6,091 bases of DNA, taken from assembly GCA_002699335.1 (NCBI GenBank), contig PACG01000050.1, positions 1-6,091 on the forward strand, read 5' to 3'. The notes under the pieces are model-generated. The model was given only the letters and a program-made list of their open reading frames with translations. It was not told where the DNA came from and ran no database searches. Source of the stretch: Candidatus Poribacteria bacterium. Its GTDB lineage: Bacteria; Poribacteria; WGA-4E; UBA9662. This document shows, in pieces, positions 5,163 to 6,091 of the stretch; the stretch's first letter is position 1; the number at the start of each line of letters is the position of its first letter. Both the position numbers and the translations under genes were made by a program.

Positions 5163-5927
5163 ATGAAACACGAATTGTGTAAATACTCAGAATTAGAATC
5201 GTTTGATGCTTATCTGGCCTCACTGTCGTCACCCATAGATTCTTTCCTCGAGGAGCATATTCTTGAGTCCCAATTTTATCGTATTGTCGTCGAAGGACGA
5301 GAAATCGGATTCTTTGCGACTCACCACGGCTCGTTACTGACTCAGTTTCACCTTGTTGCAGGAGAAAGCCGTTACGGTCAGGAAGTTTTGGCTGATATCT
5401 TAGGGCAAAATCAGCTTAGGATGGCCTTTGTACCGACATGCGATGAATTCTTCCTCAGCCATGCATTAGACAAGTACGTTAACCTCAAGAAACAAGCCCT
5501 ATTCTTTATTGATAGTAAACAACCGATCAAATTGAAAGGTAACAGTCTGAAAGCTGCGTATCGGCCAGCGGAGCAATCAGATGTCTCTACCATCCAGGCG
5601 ATCAGTGGCAACTTCGTTGATGATCTAGTGCGTAGAGTTAGTAGACACGAAATTCATGTGGGCCACTTGAATGGCGAGATCATAGCAATTGGTCTGATCA
5701 TTAAGAGCCAGTTATGGGCTAATCAAGCTAGCATCGGTATGTTTACGCACGAAGCGTATCGTCGGCAAGGCATCGGTGCTCAAACAGTGCTTTATTTGAA
5801 GCATGTTTGTCACAATTGCGACATGCGGCCCCTGGCTGGTTGCAGATACAATAACACTAAATCGCAGATGACACTACAGGCGGCAGGAATGGTCACCATG
5901 ACTAGGTTGTTGAGGTTTACTTTCTGA
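5163..5927 (+). CDS. GNAT-family N-acetyltransferase with degenerate N-terminal GNAT-like half
   Basis: This is a 254-residue cytoplasmic protein with no signal peptide or membrane segment. The C-terminal half (about 130-254) is a recognisable GNAT domain: YRPAEQSDVSTI opens it, GHLNGEIIAIGLI gives the central strands, IGMFTHEAYRRQGIGAQ contains the acetyl-CoA pyrophosphate-binding motif R-x-x-G-x-G (R200-G205), and NNTKSQMTLQAAGM (230-243) is the usual N...S...GF-like ending, here with Met instead of Phe. Residues 38-115 (FYRIVVEGREIGFFAT, then QEVLADIL) look like a second, degenerate GNAT half lacking the motif-A loop, as in two-domain acetyltransferases. GNAT enzymes move an acetyl group from acetyl-CoA to an amine; the acceptor cannot be read from the sequence. 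It is the only complete plus-strand gene here and has its own strong promoter. The ribosome site is weak. ATG 5163 is the first Met in the frame. Confidence 0.88.
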   Translation: MKHELCKYSELESFDAYLASLSSPIDSFLEEHILESQFYRIVVEGREIGFFATHHGSLLTQFHLVAGESRYGQEVLADILGQNQLRMAFVPTCDEFFLSHALDKYVNLKKQALFFIDSKQPIKLKGNSLKAAYRPAEQSDVSTIQAISGNFVDDLVRRVSRHEIHVGHLNGEIIAIGLIIKSQLWANQASIGMFTHEAYRRQGIGAQTVLYLKHVCHNCDMRPLAGCRYNNTKSQMTLQAAGMVTMTRLLRFTF

Positions 5928-5987
5928 CAGACGGTTTGACCAGTTGTCGGCTGGGAAGATAGCATTACCCTAGATCGGGGCGAAATC

Positions 5988-6091
5988 ATGATGGGGAGGT
6001 CATATTGGTTAAGAAATTATGGTCAAATTGTGGATGATGCCATTACTCCGGCGCTCAGCTTAATGTGGACTGGGGAAGTTAATGCACAGCA
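5988..6091 (+). pseudogene. Partial open frame resembling the C-terminus of an ABC-transporter solute-binding protein; runs off the window
   Basis: The frame from ATG 5988 (or 5991) reads MMGRSYWLRNYGQIVDD, AITPALSLMWTGEVNAQ and stays open to the window edge. The 'I...I.PAL...WTGEV..Q' pattern resembles the last helix region of family 1 extracellular sugar-binding proteins, where it normally follows about 350 residues. Here an in-frame TGA at 5937-5939 and the GNAT gene directly upstream leave no room for the rest. It is thus either a 5'-truncated remnant or a new gene starting here, with GGGG at 5977-5980 as a possible ribosome site. The assignment is from memory of the family ending and is tentative. 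Confidence 0.35.

Noticed and set aside
5411..5611. Minus-strand frame inside the GNAT gene
   Set aside because: It is an antisense shadow without motifs.

Overview
The window suggests an uncultured, carbohydrate-scavenging Gram-negative bacterium. The evidence is a secreted beta-helix/DUF1080 protein, paired secreted paralogs ending in a TWG-x-[VI]-KS tail, moderate GC (mid-40s percent by eye) and long spacers holding decayed gene pieces. From memory of family style, not from any search, a sponge-associated Candidatus Poribacteria-like genome fits best. Planctomycetota, Lentisphaerota or Latescibacterota remain possible.

Layout. Bases 1-342 hold a short inverted motif, the first copy (69-124) of a dispersed direct repeat, and a protein-like open frame with no start. 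Bases 343-2196 (minus) encode a secreted 617-residue fusion of a right-handed parallel beta-helix and a C-terminal DUF1080 (3-keto-disaccharide hydrolase-type) domain. Bases 2197-2698 hold a candidate promoter and a hidden 86-codon protein-like frame (2334-2594, minus) followed by a hairpin. Bases 2699-3553 and 3699-4553 (both minus) are tandem secreted paralogs of exactly 284 aa each, offset by exactly 1000 bp and about 72% identical in protein. Their first 37 codons differ at only three bases, none of them synonymous. Bases 4554-5162 hold the paralogs' candidate promoter, a decayed C-terminal piece of a type I restriction enzyme HsdR subunit (minus), the second direct-repeat copy (4974-5029), and a strong sigma70-like promoter for a plus-strand GNAT acetyltransferase (5163-5927). 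The last 150 bases open into a frame resembling the end of an ABC-transporter solute-binding protein, cut by the window edge.

How the parts relate. The three intact minus-strand genes all encode exported proteins, and the beta-helix/DUF1080 protein probably acts on extracellular glycans. The paralogs may be envelope or periplasmic proteins with a ThuA/glutamine-amidotransferase-like fold; their role is unknown. The GNAT gene looks independently transcribed. The two direct repeats bracket the whole minus-strand block, and several spacers contain broken genes. This suggests a reshuffled accessory region rather than a conserved operon. No tRNA, rRNA, CRISPR array, transposase or intact mobile element was seen.
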